From DASUPK01 sp963774305 (GTDB taxonomy: Bacteria; Actinomycetota; Thermoleophilia; Solirubrobacterales; 70-9): 64,000 bases of DNA. Below are positions 25,759 through 33,964 of the stretch, in pieces (the stretch's first letter is position 1; the number at the start of each line of letters is the position of its first letter). The position numbers and the translations under genes were made by a program. The stretch is from contig CAVZEM010000005.1 of NCBI GenBank assembly GCA_963774305.1, positions 186,001-250,000 of the forward strand, written 5' to 3'. The notes beneath the pieces were generated by a model. It was not told where the DNA came from. It searched no databases and was given only the letters and a program-made list of their open reading frames with translations.

Positions 25759-26651
25759 TGTCGAAGGCCGGATTCGTCGGGCTGGCGGGCCGGCCCAACG
25801 TCGGCAAGTCGACCCTGGTCAACGCGATCGTCGGCACTCATGTGGCGATCGTCTCCGAGCGGCCGCAGACCACCCGGCGCGCAATCCGCGGGGTGGCCAC
25901 CGACCTCGCCGCCGACTGGCAGCTGGTGATGACCGACCTGCCCGGTGTCCAGCGCCCGCGCGACGCGCTCACCGAGCGAATGCAGCGCCGGGTCGAGCGG
26001 GAGATCGCCGACTCCGACGCGGTGCTCTTCGTCGTCAACGCGGAGCAGGGCGTCGGCCCCGGCGACCGATTCATCTCCAAGGCGCTGCTCGAGTCGAGCA
26101 TCGACACGCCGGTCGTCTGCGCCGTCAACAAGATCGACCGCCTCAACAACGCCGAGACCGCCGCGGTGCTCTCCGACGTCGGTGAGATCAACGGCGTCGA
26201 TGAGATCTTTCCCGTCAGCGCCCGCAAGGGGCAGGGCCTGGAGCCGATGATCTCGAAGCTCGTCGAGCTGCTTCCCGAGAGTCCCTTCCTGTTCCCGCCC
26301 GAGCAGCGTTCGGACCTGCCCAGCGAGGTCCTGCTCGCCGAGCTGATCCGCGAGCAGGTGCTGCGCCGGACCCGCGACGAGCTGCCCCACGCGGTCGAGG
26401 TGCAGGTCTCCGAGGTCGCGCACCGCGAGGATGGCATGGTCGACGTCCACGCCCACATCTGGGCCGAGACGGAGTCTCAGAAGGGCATCCTGATCGGTTC
26501 GGGAGGCCGCAAGATCAAGGAGATCGGAACCGCCGCCCGCACCGAGCTCGAGCGTGAGCTGGGCGGCCGAGTCTTCCTCGATCTCCAGGTCCGGGTGCGC
26601 AGGCGCTGGCGGAAGGACGAGGGTCTGCTCGACCGCCTCGGGATCGAGTAG
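25758..26651 (+). CDS. era: GTPase Era
   Basis: Ras-like GTPase that binds the 16S rRNA 3' end in 30S assembly. GTPase motifs: GRPNVGKSTLVNAIVG (G1), PQTTRR (G2), DLPGVQ (G3), NKID (G4), SARKG (G5). The C-terminal KH domain contains ILIGSGGRKIKEIGTAAR. The start at ATG 25758 overlaps the ybeY stop by one base (TGATG); a TTG one codon earlier is also possible. It completes the phoH-ybeY-era unit. Confidence 0.97.
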   Translation: MSKAGFVGLAGRPNVGKSTLVNAIVGTHVAIVSERPQTTRRAIRGVATDLAADWQLVMTDLPGVQRPRDALTERMQRRVEREIADSDAVLFVVNAEQGVGPGDRFISKALLESSIDTPVVCAVNKIDRLNNAETAAVLSDVGEINGVDEIFPVSARKGQGLEPMISKLVELLPESPFLFPPEQRSDLPSEVLLAELIREQVLRRTRDELPHAVEVQVSEVAHREDGMVDVHAHIWAETESQKGILIGSGGRKIKEIGTAARTELERELGGRVFLDLQVRVRRRWRKDEGLLDRLGIE

Positions 26652-26726
26652 CTCGGTTCACATCCCGTTCACCGGAGCGCGAATCGCCCACCGGATGATT
26701 CCTCAACACCGAAGAGAGGAGTCGAG

Positions 26727-26972
26727 ATGGACATCGAGCGTAATCGCGAGGAGTGGACCGAGCAGGACGAGCGGCATCCCGATCCGCCGGAGAAGCCGAT
26801 GCCGGTCCAGGAGGAGGGAATCGCCGTCGGGCTGGAGGCTCAGGACGATTTCGATGCCGATCTCGACCCCGAGATCGCGGCGGAGGTTCGGGTTCAGGAA
26901 GAGACCCGGGAGGCCGAGGAGGAGTACGGGCCGATCGAGGATGCGGTGGAGGATCCCGCCGACGACGACTAG
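26727..26972 (+). CDS. Small acidic protein of unknown function (81 aa)
   Basis: Starts MDIERNREEWTEQDERHPD and ends AEEEYGPIEDAVEDPADDD. It is extremely rich in Glu/Asp with several Pro, probably disordered. The ATG is supported by AGAGGAG six bases upstream. No family recognised. It lies alone between era and hisIE and is followed by a hairpin at 26980-26995. Confidence 0.65.
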   Translation: MDIERNREEWTEQDERHPDPPEKPMPVQEEGIAVGLEAQDDFDADLDPEIAAEVRVQEETREAEEEYGPIEDAVEDPADDD

Positions 26973-26979
26973 CTGAACC

Positions 26980-26995
26980 CGCGCCTTCAGGCGCG
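26980..26995 (+). terminator. Short GC hairpin between the acidic-protein gene and hisIE
   Basis: CGCGCC-TTCA-GGCGCG, a 6-bp stem with a 4-base loop, eight bases after the stop at 26972. No T-tract. Probable end of the upstream transcript. Confidence 0.45.
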
Positions 26996-27010
26996 TGTGC
27001 GGGTGATTCG

Positions 27011-27016
27011 TACAAT
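27011..27016 (+). promoter_or_regulatory. -10 element of the hisIE-trpEGDC operon, leaderless type
   Basis: TACAAT lies six bases before the hisIE ATG and is preceded by TTCG exactly as in the leuS promoter. With no leader RNA there is no room for a trp attenuator or T-box here. Confidence 0.65.
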
Positions 27017-27022
27017 CGCCCG

Positions 27023-27697
27023 ATGGTCGTGCAGACCGCCAGAGACGCGGCGAAGGTTCGCTTCGACGAGCGCGGGCTCGTGCCGTGCGTGATGCAGGAC
27101 GCCCGCTCGGGCGAGGTGCTGACCCTCGCGTACATGAACGAGGAGTCGCTGCTGCTCACACTGGAGACGAGGGAGGTCCATCTCTACAGCCGGAGCCGCC
27201 GCGAGATCTGGCACAAGGGGGCTACCTCGGGGAACGTCCAGCGCGTTCGGCAGATCCGCTACGACTGCGACGGCGACGCCCTCGTCGCGCTGGTCGACCC
27301 GGCCGGGCCCGCCTGCCACACGGGTGAGCGCTCCTGCTTCTACCGCGACCTGGAGGGGACGGCCGACGCCGGCGTCGACGCTCCGGGCGTCGTCGGCGAG
27401 CCGACCCTGCTGCCTTACGAGGCCCTCGCGACCCTCGAGCGAACGCTCGTGGCGCGACAGCGCAAGCGCCCTCAGGGCAGCTACACGGTCGAGCTGCTCG
27501 AGGACTCGAAGCTCGCCGGGGAGAAGGTCCGCGAGGAGGCCGCCGAGGTCGTCAAGGCCGTCAACTCCGAGTCCGAGGAGCGGGTGGCCGAGGAGGGAGC
27601 CGACGTCGTGTACCACCTGGCCGTCCTGCTGCTCTCGCGCGGCATCTCGATGGCGGAGGTCCTCCACGTCCTGAACGGCCGCCGGCGGTCTCGATGA
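27023..27697 (+). CDS. hisIE: Bifunctional phosphoribosyl-AMP cyclohydrolase / phosphoribosyl-ATP pyrophosphatase
   Basis: Catalyses two consecutive early steps of histidine synthesis. HisI half (residues ~8-110): LTLAYMNEESL, HKGATSGNVQRV, the metal-binding YDCDGDALVALVDP and CHTGERSCFY. HisE half (~125-224): GSYTVELLEDSKLAGEKVRE followed by EEAAEVVKAV. ATG 27023 is six bases after TACAAT. No other his gene is near; instead the stop overlaps the trpE start as ATGA. This gene is therefore the first cistron of a trp operon. Confidence 0.95.
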   Translation: MVVQTARDAAKVRFDERGLVPCVMQDARSGEVLTLAYMNEESLLLTLETREVHLYSRSRREIWHKGATSGNVQRVRQIRYDCDGDALVALVDPAGPACHTGERSCFYRDLEGTADAGVDAPGVVGEPTLLPYEALATLERTLVARQRKRPQGSYTVELLEDSKLAGEKVREEAAEVVKAVNSESEERVAEEGADVVYHLAVLLLSRGISMAEVLHVLNGRRRSR

Positions 27698-29286
27698 ACA
27701 CCGTCGGGGCGTTGAGGGGCCTTCCCGGCCTCGAGCCGGACCTCGACCGTGCGCGCGAGCTCGCTCAGAGCGCCAGCGTGGTTCCCGTCCGCTACCGGTT
27801 CATCGACGACTGCGAGACCCCCGTCAGCGCCTTCCTGAAGCTGCGCGGCGACGGGCCGGCGTTCCTGCTCGAGTCGGCGGAGCAGGGGAGGCTCGGCCGC
27901 TGGTCCTTTCTGGGCTTCAGGCCCCGCGCCGTCCTTCGCTGGGCCGACGGCCGCCTCTCCGAGTGGAGCGGCGACACGGCGGCGGAATCGGGGGCGGGCG
28001 CCGAGCCCGATCGGGTCATCGAGGCGCCCGACCCGTATGCGGCTGCGGCGGAATACCTGGGCCGCTACGAGATCGCGGAGCCCGACGAGCTGCCGCCGTT
28101 CGCCGGAGGCGCCGTCGGCTTCTTCGGCTACGACCTCGTGCGCACCGTGGAGCCGCTCTCCGAGCCGAACCCTGACCCGGTTGGGCTTCCCGACATGGCA
28201 CTGATGATCACCGACGTCCTGGTCGCCTTCGACCACCAGCGCCACGAGGTGACGCTGATCGCCAACGCCTTCGTCGAGGATGGCGGGATCGAGGAGGCCT
28301 ACGCCCGCGCCGTGGAGACCATCGGCGAGGTGCGAGAACGGCTGCGGGAGCCGGTGCCGACGACAAGGGTTGCCAAGCCATTCTCGCCCGAACCCGGCAT
28401 GCCCGGAAGCGAAGCTGAGGACATGCCGGTTGATGGCGAAGCCGTCAACTTCCAACCCAACATGAGCCGCGAGCAGTTCGAGGCGACGGTCTCGCGGATC
28501 ATCGAATACGTCCACGCGGGGGATGCGTTCCAGGTCGTCCCGTCGCAGCGCTTCACCTCGCCCTGCCCGGTGGAGGCCTTCTCGATCTACCGGGGCCTGC
28601 GCACGGTCAACCCCTCGCCGTACATGTACTTCCTCGACTTCGGCGACTTCGAGATCGCCGGCGCCTCCCCGGAGCCCCTGGTCAAGGTGACGGGCGATCG
28701 CGTCGAGACCAGGCCGATCGCGGGCACCTATCCGCGCGGCGCCGACGAGGAGGAGGACCGTCTCGCGGCGGAGCGTCTGCTCCAGGATCCGAAGGAGCGC
28801 GCCGAGCACGTCATGCTGGTGGACCTGGGGCGCAACGATCTCGGCCGCGTCTGCGAGTACGGCTCGGTCACGGTCGACGAGCTGATGGTGGTCGAGACCT
28901 ACTCCCACGTGCTCCACATCGTCAGTCAGGTCTCGGGCACGCTGCGCGATGGTGTCAGCGCGATGGACGCGCTCCGCTCGATTCTGCCCGCCGGGACTCT
29001 CTCCGGCGCTCCGAAGGTCCGCGCCATGCAGATCATCGACGAGCTCGAGCCGCAGAAGCGAGGGCCGTACGGCGGCGCGGTCGGGTACCTGAGCTACACC
29101 CGGGATCTCGACACCGCGATCTACATCCGCTCCGTCGTCGTGAAGGACGGTCTCGTGCACGTCCAGGCCGGAGGCGGCACCGTCGCGGACGCGCAGCCCG
29201 CCTATGAGTACAACGAGTCGGTCAACAAGGCGAAGGCGGTCTTCCGGGCCGTCGAGCTGGCGGCCGAGCAGCCGGAGTGGCCCTGA
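27694..29286 (+). CDS. trpE: Anthranilate synthase component I
   Basis: Converts chorismate and ammonia (from TrpG) to anthranilate. The 530-residue protein has the LLES motif (residues ~55) associated with tryptophan feedback inhibition, DAFQVVPSQRF, TRPIAGTYPRG, the catalytic DLGRNDLGRV and LSGAPKVRAMQIIDELE. The ATG overlaps the hisIE stop (ATGA). Feedback inhibition by tryptophan is expected from the conserved LLES. Confidence 0.97.
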   Translation: MNTVGALRGLPGLEPDLDRARELAQSASVVPVRYRFIDDCETPVSAFLKLRGDGPAFLLESAEQGRLGRWSFLGFRPRAVLRWADGRLSEWSGDTAAESGAGAEPDRVIEAPDPYAAAAEYLGRYEIAEPDELPPFAGGAVGFFGYDLVRTVEPLSEPNPDPVGLPDMALMITDVLVAFDHQRHEVTLIANAFVEDGGIEEAYARAVETIGEVRERLREPVPTTRVAKPFSPEPGMPGSEAEDMPVDGEAVNFQPNMSREQFEATVSRIIEYVHAGDAFQVVPSQRFTSPCPVEAFSIYRGLRTVNPSPYMYFLDFGDFEIAGASPEPLVKVTGDRVETRPIAGTYPRGADEEEDRLAAERLLQDPKERAEHVMLVDLGRNDLGRVCEYGSVTVDELMVVETYSHVLHIVSQVSGTLRDGVSAMDALRSILPAGTLSGAPKVRAMQIIDELEPQKRGPYGGAVGYLSYTRDLDTAIYIRSVVVKDGLVHVQAGGGTVADAQPAYEYNESVNKAKAVFRAVELAAEQPEWP

Positions 29287-29849
29287 TGGCAAGCGTCCTC
29301 GTCATCGACAACTACGACTCCTTCACCTACAACCTCGTCCAGTACCTCGGGGAGCTGGGTGCCGAGGTCGGAGTCGTCCGAAACGACAAGGCGACGGTCG
29401 ACGAGCTGCTCAAGCTGAGGCCCGACCGCCTGGTCGTCTCGCCGGGTCCGTGTACGCCGAAGGAGGCAGGCATCTCAGTCGACGCGATCCGCTCCTTCGC
29501 CCAGGCGGGCACGCCCGTGCTCGGCGTCTGTCTCGGGCATCAGTCGATGGTGGAGGCGTTCGGTGGGACCGTCGTCCGGGGCGATCCGATCCACGGCAAG
29601 GACGCGGAGGTGAAGCACGACGGTCGCTCCATCTACGAAGGGCTGTCGAACCCGCTGGTCGCCGGCCGCTATCACTCGCTGATCGCGGACCCCGACCTGC
29701 CAGGCGAGCTCGAGCTCACCTCCACCTACGGGGACGTCGTGATGGGCGTCCGCCACCGCGAGCTCCCGGCGGAGGGCGTCCAGTTCCACCCCGAGTCCGT
29801 CCTCACCCCGCAGGGCAAGAAGCTGCTGGCTAACTTCCTCGGCGAGTAG
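29286..29849 (+). CDS. trpG: Anthranilate synthase component II (glutamine amidotransferase)
   Basis: Class I glutamine amidotransferase supplying ammonia to TrpE; may also serve aminodeoxychorismate synthase. Catalytic triad visible: C82 in GVCLGHQS, H168 and E170 in VQFHPES. Oxyanion motif SPGPCTPKEAG and N-terminal IDNYDSFTYNL are standard. Start chosen at ATG 29286, sharing one base with the trpE stop (TGATG); a GTG three codons upstream is less likely. Confidence 0.96.
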   Translation: MASVLVIDNYDSFTYNLVQYLGELGAEVGVVRNDKATVDELLKLRPDRLVVSPGPCTPKEAGISVDAIRSFAQAGTPVLGVCLGHQSMVEAFGGTVVRGDPIHGKDAEVKHDGRSIYEGLSNPLVAGRYHSLIADPDLPGELELTSTYGDVVMGVRHRELPAEGVQFHPESVLTPQGKKLLANFLGE

Positions 29850-29864
29850 CCGAGCGCCTCGACC

Positions 29865-30899
29865 ATGCCCAACGACATCCTCACACGCGCAATCGACGAG
29901 ATCTGCGCCGGTACGCACCTGACGGCCGACCACACCTCGGCGGCGCTCGCCGAGATCATGGAGGGCAGGGTGGGCGAGGTACAGACCGCGGCCTTCCTGA
30001 TCTCCCTGCGCGCCAAGGGCGAGACCGTTTCCGAGCTGGTGGGTCTCGCGCGGACCATGCGTTCCCTTGCGGCCCATGTGGAGATCGACGAGCCGACTCT
30101 CCTCGACACCGCCGGCACGGGCGGAGGGCCGACGACCTTCAACATCTCGACGACGGCCGCGCTGATCGCGGCGGGCGCCGGCTGCAAGGTCGCGAAGCAC
30201 GGGAATCGCTCGGCGACCAGCAAGTCGGGCTCGGCAGACGTGCTCGAGGCCCTCGGTGTGGACATCGAGCTCTCACCGGCCGAGGTCGCGACATGCATCG
30301 ACGACGTCGGCTTCGGCTTCATGTTCGCCCCGAAACACCACAAGGCGATGGCCCATGTGGTGCCGGTCCGCAAGGAGCTCGCGGTGCGGACCATCTTCAA
30401 CTTCCTCGGTCCGCTCACCAACCCCGCCGGTGCCAGCGCCCACCTGCTCGGGGTCTCCGACCGCAGCTACCAGGAGATCATCGCCGACGCCCTTCTGCAG
30501 CTCGGCTGCAACCACGCCCTGGTCGTGAATGCCGACGACGGCATCGACGAGCTCAGCGTCGCCTCCCGGACGCGAGTCATCGAGGTGGCCGACGGAGGTA
30601 CCGAGGAGTGGTTCGTCGAGGTCGGGGACTTCGGGTTGCAGACCGCCCCGCTGGAGGCGATCCCGGGCGGGGAGCCGGCCGAGAATGCGGCGATCGTCAC
30701 CCGGATACTGGAGGGGGAGGCAGGGCCCCCCCGCGATGTCTCTCTGCTCAACGCGGGCGCCGCCATCTATGTCGCCGGCGGATCCGCCGACCTGGGCGAG
30801 GGCATCGCCAAGGCGACGCAGGCGGTCGACTCGGGCGCCGCCTTCGACGTGCTCGGCCGTCTGGTCTCCCGCTCCCGCGAGCTCTCCGGCGCGAGCTAA
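29865..30899 (+). CDS. trpD: Anthranilate phosphoribosyltransferase
   Basis: Transfers phosphoribosyl from PRPP to anthranilate. Signature GTGGGPTTFNISTTAALIAA, KHGNRSATSKSGSADVLEALG, and NFLGPLTNPAGASAHLLGV mark the PRPP- and anthranilate-binding sites. 344 residues, normal length. It starts 15 bases after the trpG stop and is followed after 15 bases by trpC. Confidence 0.97.
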   Translation: MPNDILTRAIDEICAGTHLTADHTSAALAEIMEGRVGEVQTAAFLISLRAKGETVSELVGLARTMRSLAAHVEIDEPTLLDTAGTGGGPTTFNISTTAALIAAGAGCKVAKHGNRSATSKSGSADVLEALGVDIELSPAEVATCIDDVGFGFMFAPKHHKAMAHVVPVRKELAVRTIFNFLGPLTNPAGASAHLLGVSDRSYQEIIADALLQLGCNHALVVNADDGIDELSVASRTRVIEVADGGTEEWFVEVGDFGLQTAPLEAIPGGEPAENAAIVTRILEGEAGPPRDVSLLNAGAAIYVAGGSADLGEGIAKATQAVDSGAAFDVLGRLVSRSRELSGAS

Positions 30900-30914
30900 G
30901 GTCCAGCGGACGAG

Positions 30915-31721
30915 ATGGGCATGATCGAAGACCTGGTCGGATCCGCGCGGGCAGGCGTGGTGCGGCGAAGCGCCGAGGTGCCGCTCGAGGACCTCGAGAA
31001 GCGGCTGGCCGAGAGGCCGGAGCAGCGCCCCTTCGGCGAGGCCCTTGTCCGGCCGGGGCTGTCCGTGGTCGCTGAGTTCAAGCGCCGTTCGCCGAGCGCC
31101 GGAGAGATCCGCGCCGGTGCCACGCCCGGCGAGATCGCCCGCTCGTACGACGAGGCGGGCGCGGCCGCCCTCTCCGTGCTCACCGATGAACCCCACTTCG
31201 GTGGCTCGCTCGACGACCTGCGCGAGGCTCGCGCCGCCTGCGAGCTGCCCGTCCTGCAGAAGGACTTCGTTGTCGACCGCTACCAGCTCTACGAGGCGGC
31301 GGTGGCGGGCGCGGACGCCGTGCTGCTGATCGTCGCTGCACTCAGCCAGGAACAGCTCGCCGGCCTCTATGAGGAGGCGCGCGGGCTCGACCTCGATGTG
31401 GTCGTCGAGGTCCACAAGGAGCCGGAGCTCGAGACTGCGCTGACGGTGGACGCCGAGGTGATCGGCATCAACAACCGCAATCTGGACGACTTCAGCGTGG
31501 ACGTCCAGACGACCTTCGAATTGATGCCGGACGTACCGGCCGGCAAGACGGTGGTCTCGGAGAGCGGGATAGCCGAACGCGTGACGCTCGACGAGCTCGA
31601 GCGGGTGGGAGTGGACGCCGTCCTGATCGGCGAGGCGCTGATGAGAGCCGATGACCCGGGCGCGAAGCTCAGGGAGCTGATCGCGGACGAGGAGTCGACC
31701 CGCGAGCACCTCCTGCCCTGA
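30915..31721 (+). CDS. trpC: Indole-3-glycerol-phosphate synthase
   Basis: TIM-barrel enzyme forming indole-3-glycerol phosphate. Motifs: VVAEFKRRSPSAGEI (catalytic Lys), VLQKDFVVDRYQLYEA (second Lys), GINNRNLDDFSVD and SESGIAERVTLDELE. 268 residues. Last gene of the hisIE-trpEGDC unit; trpF is not fused and lies 4.5 kb further on. Alternative start ATG 30921. Confidence 0.97.
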   Translation: MGMIEDLVGSARAGVVRRSAEVPLEDLEKRLAERPEQRPFGEALVRPGLSVVAEFKRRSPSAGEIRAGATPGEIARSYDEAGAAALSVLTDEPHFGGSLDDLREARAACELPVLQKDFVVDRYQLYEAAVAGADAVLLIVAALSQEQLAGLYEEARGLDLDVVVEVHKEPELETALTVDAEVIGINNRNLDDFSVDVQTTFELMPDVPAGKTVVSESGIAERVTLDELERVGVDAVLIGEALMRADDPGAKLRELIADEESTREHLLP

Positions 31722-31753
31722 GTCGGGTTATTAAAGAACGCGAAGGTCCTGCT

Positions 31754-31759
31754 TAGAGT
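31754..31759 (+). promoter_or_regulatory. -10 element of the htrA-like gene
   Basis: TAGAGT, ten bases before the GTG at 31770, in the only locally A/T-richer stretch between trpC and htrA. No clear Shine-Dalgarno follows. Confidence 0.45.
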
Positions 31760-31769
31760 CGATTAAGCG

Positions 31770-32993
31770 GTGGGCACCACACTGGCCCGCATGCAGTCGC
31801 TGAAGAGGTTCCTCTCGACCAGCTTCGGGTCCGCCATGGCCGGCGGTCTCGTCGTGTTGGTGGCCGGCTTGATCCTGATCAAGGCCGGCGCGGTCGATAC
31901 GAGCGACGACAACTCGGCGCCGGTGATCGAGCCGGCGGCGCTGGCGCGCCCTGCTAGCAACTCGAGCCAGGGCCTCACCGTCCACGACATCTACCAGCGG
32001 GATGCCGATGGCGTGGCCTTCATCCGCTCGACGATCGTGCAGAAGACTCAGTCCGTGTTCGGCTTTCCGCAGCAGCAGAGCAGCGAGGCCACCGGCTCAG
32101 GATTCCTGATCGACAACGACGGCCACATCCTCACCAACGCCCACGTCGTCGAGGGCGCCCAGAAGGTGGAGGTCCAGCTGGGCGATGGCGCCGAGCAGAA
32201 TGCGCAGGTGGTCGGCTCGGATCCCTCCAGCGACATCGCTCTCCTCAAGGTCGACAACACCGAGGGCGCCAACCCACTGCCGCTCGGGGACTCTTCCAAG
32301 GTGCAGGTCGGCGATCCGGTGGTTGCGATCGGCAACCCCTTCGCGCTCGATCGCACGGTGACCAGCGGAATCGTCTCCGCGCTCCAGCGCCAGATCCAGG
32401 CCCCCAACGGCTTCTCGATCAGCGACGTGATCCAGACCGACGCCGCGATCAACCCCGGCAACTCGGGCGGTCCGCTGATCGACGGCGCCGGCGAGGTAAT
32501 CGGGATCAACTCCCAGATCGAGAGCCAGAGCGGCGGCAATGAGGGCGTCGGCTTCGCTGTTCCGATCAAGACCGCGGCCGATGTCGTCTCACAGCTCGAG
32601 AACGGCGGCCAGGTGCACCAGGCCTACCTCGGGATCTCGGGCGGCGACATCACCCCGGAGATCGCCCACGCGCTGAATCTCCCCGTCAACCATGGCGTCC
32701 TGATCGAGCGGGTGCTCAACGGCGGCCCGGCGGATGACGCGGGCATCAAGGGCGCCACGGGTCAGGCCACCATCTCTGGACAGACCTTCCCGGTGGGCGG
32801 CGACATCATCACCAAGGTCGATGGCAAGGCGATCAGCGGCATGGACGACGTGATCTCCGCGGTCAACGGCCACAAGCCCGGTGATGAGATCACCCTGACG
32901 ATCTTCAGCGGCGGCCAGCAGAAGGACGTCACGGTCAAGCTCGGCGACCGGCCGTCCCACGTGCAGGACTCGAACTCGAGTTCACTTCCCTAG
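31770..32993 (+). CDS. Membrane-anchored HtrA/DegP-type serine protease with PDZ domain
   Basis: Envelope quality-control protease. A single N-terminal membrane helix (residues ~20-38, MAGGLVVLVAGLILIKAG) anchors a trypsin-like domain with the triad H125 (NAHVV), D155 (SDIALLKV) and S232 (GNSGGPL), followed by one PDZ domain (residues ~285-390, YLGISGGDITPEIAHALNL and VGGDIITKVDGKAISGMDDV). GTG 31770 is taken as start; ATG ten codons on (MQSLKRFLST) is equally plausible. Belongs to the actinobacterial HtrA/PepD type. Sits between the two trp gene groups without obvious functional link. Confidence 0.93.
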   Translation: MGTTLARMQSLKRFLSTSFGSAMAGGLVVLVAGLILIKAGAVDTSDDNSAPVIEPAALARPASNSSQGLTVHDIYQRDADGVAFIRSTIVQKTQSVFGFPQQQSSEATGSGFLIDNDGHILTNAHVVEGAQKVEVQLGDGAEQNAQVVGSDPSSDIALLKVDNTEGANPLPLGDSSKVQVGDPVVAIGNPFALDRTVTSGIVSALQRQIQAPNGFSISDVIQTDAAINPGNSGGPLIDGAGEVIGINSQIESQSGGNEGVGFAVPIKTAADVVSQLENGGQVHQAYLGISGGDITPEIAHALNLPVNHGVLIERVLNGGPADDAGIKGATGQATISGQTFPVGGDIITKVDGKAISGMDDVISAVNGHKPGDEITLTIFSGGQQKDVTVKLGDRPSHVQDSNSSSLP

Positions 32994-33046
32994 CGGCCAT
33001 CCCCTTTTCAGTTGACAGGCACGCGTCCCTTTGACAGCGTCCGCCC

Positions 33047-33943
33047 ATGCCCTCCAGTCGGCGAAGGCGGCAGTCTCGGCTGGCGCGTTTGGGGATCGCA
33101 TCCGCCCTTGCCGCGGCGCTGCTGGTGTTCGCCGCCGCCCCGGTCCCGGCGGCGGTCACGATCGGCCAGCTCGCCCCCAGCCCGCCGGCGTCGGAAACCT
33201 CTGCTGATACTGACCGCGCCCAGCCCAGCGTCACCGCGGGGAACTCGTACGTCGTCCCCGCGACCGGAGGGGTCACCGCCTGGACGCTTACCTCCTGGAG
33301 CCACAATGCCGCCGCCGACGTAGGGCAGGAGCTGACCATGAAGGTGTTTCGCAAGGTCGCGGACCCTCTGACCTACACCGTGGTTGGCCACGACGGCCCC
33401 AGACCTCTCACCCCGAGCATCGTCAACACGTTTCAGACCAGCCTGCCGGTGAAGGCGGGCGATGTCCTCGGCAACAACTCGAAAAGCCCAGCCGACAACG
33501 CCTCCTACTTCCCCGCTCCCGGAGAGTCATTCATCGACATACAACCCGGCCTCGCTGATGGCCAAACGGGGAGCTTTGTGCTCGAAGCTGCTGACCCCCT
33601 ACGTCTCAACATCTCAGCCGTCCTCGAACCCACCAATACGTTTGCGCTCGGGCCGATCACCCGCAACAAAAACAAGGGCACGGCGACCCTGGAGGTGACC
33701 GTTCCCAACCCAGGCGATCTGACCGTTGGCGGAAAGGGCGTCAAGTCCGCCGGAGGGAGGACGGCGGTGACCTCCAAGGCGGTCGGCGGCGGCCCTGTGC
33801 AGCTGACGATTCGTGTCAAGGGCAAGAAGAAGCGCAAGCTCAACGACACCGGCAAGGTCAAGGTCAAGCCCAAGATCACCTATACGCCAACCGGGGGCGC
33901 GCCCAACACTCAGTCGAGAAAGGTGAAGCTGAGGAAGCGATAG
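33047..33943 (+). CDS. Secreted protein of unknown function with Lys-rich beta-sandwich tail
   Basis: 298 residues with a Sec signal peptide (residues ~1-36, RLGIASALAAALLVFAAAPVPAA). The middle (TAWTLTSWSHNAAADVGQEL, LTYTVVGHDGP) resembles surface beta-sandwich modules. The C-terminal ~90 residues carry RNKNKGTATLEVTVPNPGDL, KGKKKRKLNDTGKVKVKPKI and a final TYTPTGGAPNTQSRKVKLRK, an arrangement I associate with extracellular proteins of Solirubrobacterales. No enzyme motif is seen. It is probably an exported cell-surface protein; the tail may be an attachment module. Confidence 0.75.
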   Translation: MPSSRRRRQSRLARLGIASALAAALLVFAAAPVPAAVTIGQLAPSPPASETSADTDRAQPSVTAGNSYVVPATGGVTAWTLTSWSHNAAADVGQELTMKVFRKVADPLTYTVVGHDGPRPLTPSIVNTFQTSLPVKAGDVLGNNSKSPADNASYFPAPGESFIDIQPGLADGQTGSFVLEAADPLRLNISAVLEPTNTFALGPITRNKNKGTATLEVTVPNPGDLTVGGKGVKSAGGRTAVTSKAVGGGPVQLTIRVKGKKKRKLNDTGKVKVKPKITYTPTGGAPNTQSRKVKLRKR

Positions 33944-33964
33944 CCCTGCGCTGGGCGAAGCCGT

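Noticed and set aside
33012..33036. Two TTGACA-type -35 boxes before the secreted-protein gene at 33047
   Set aside because: No TAnnnT hexamer lies at 16-19 bases from either of them, so I do not call a promoter.
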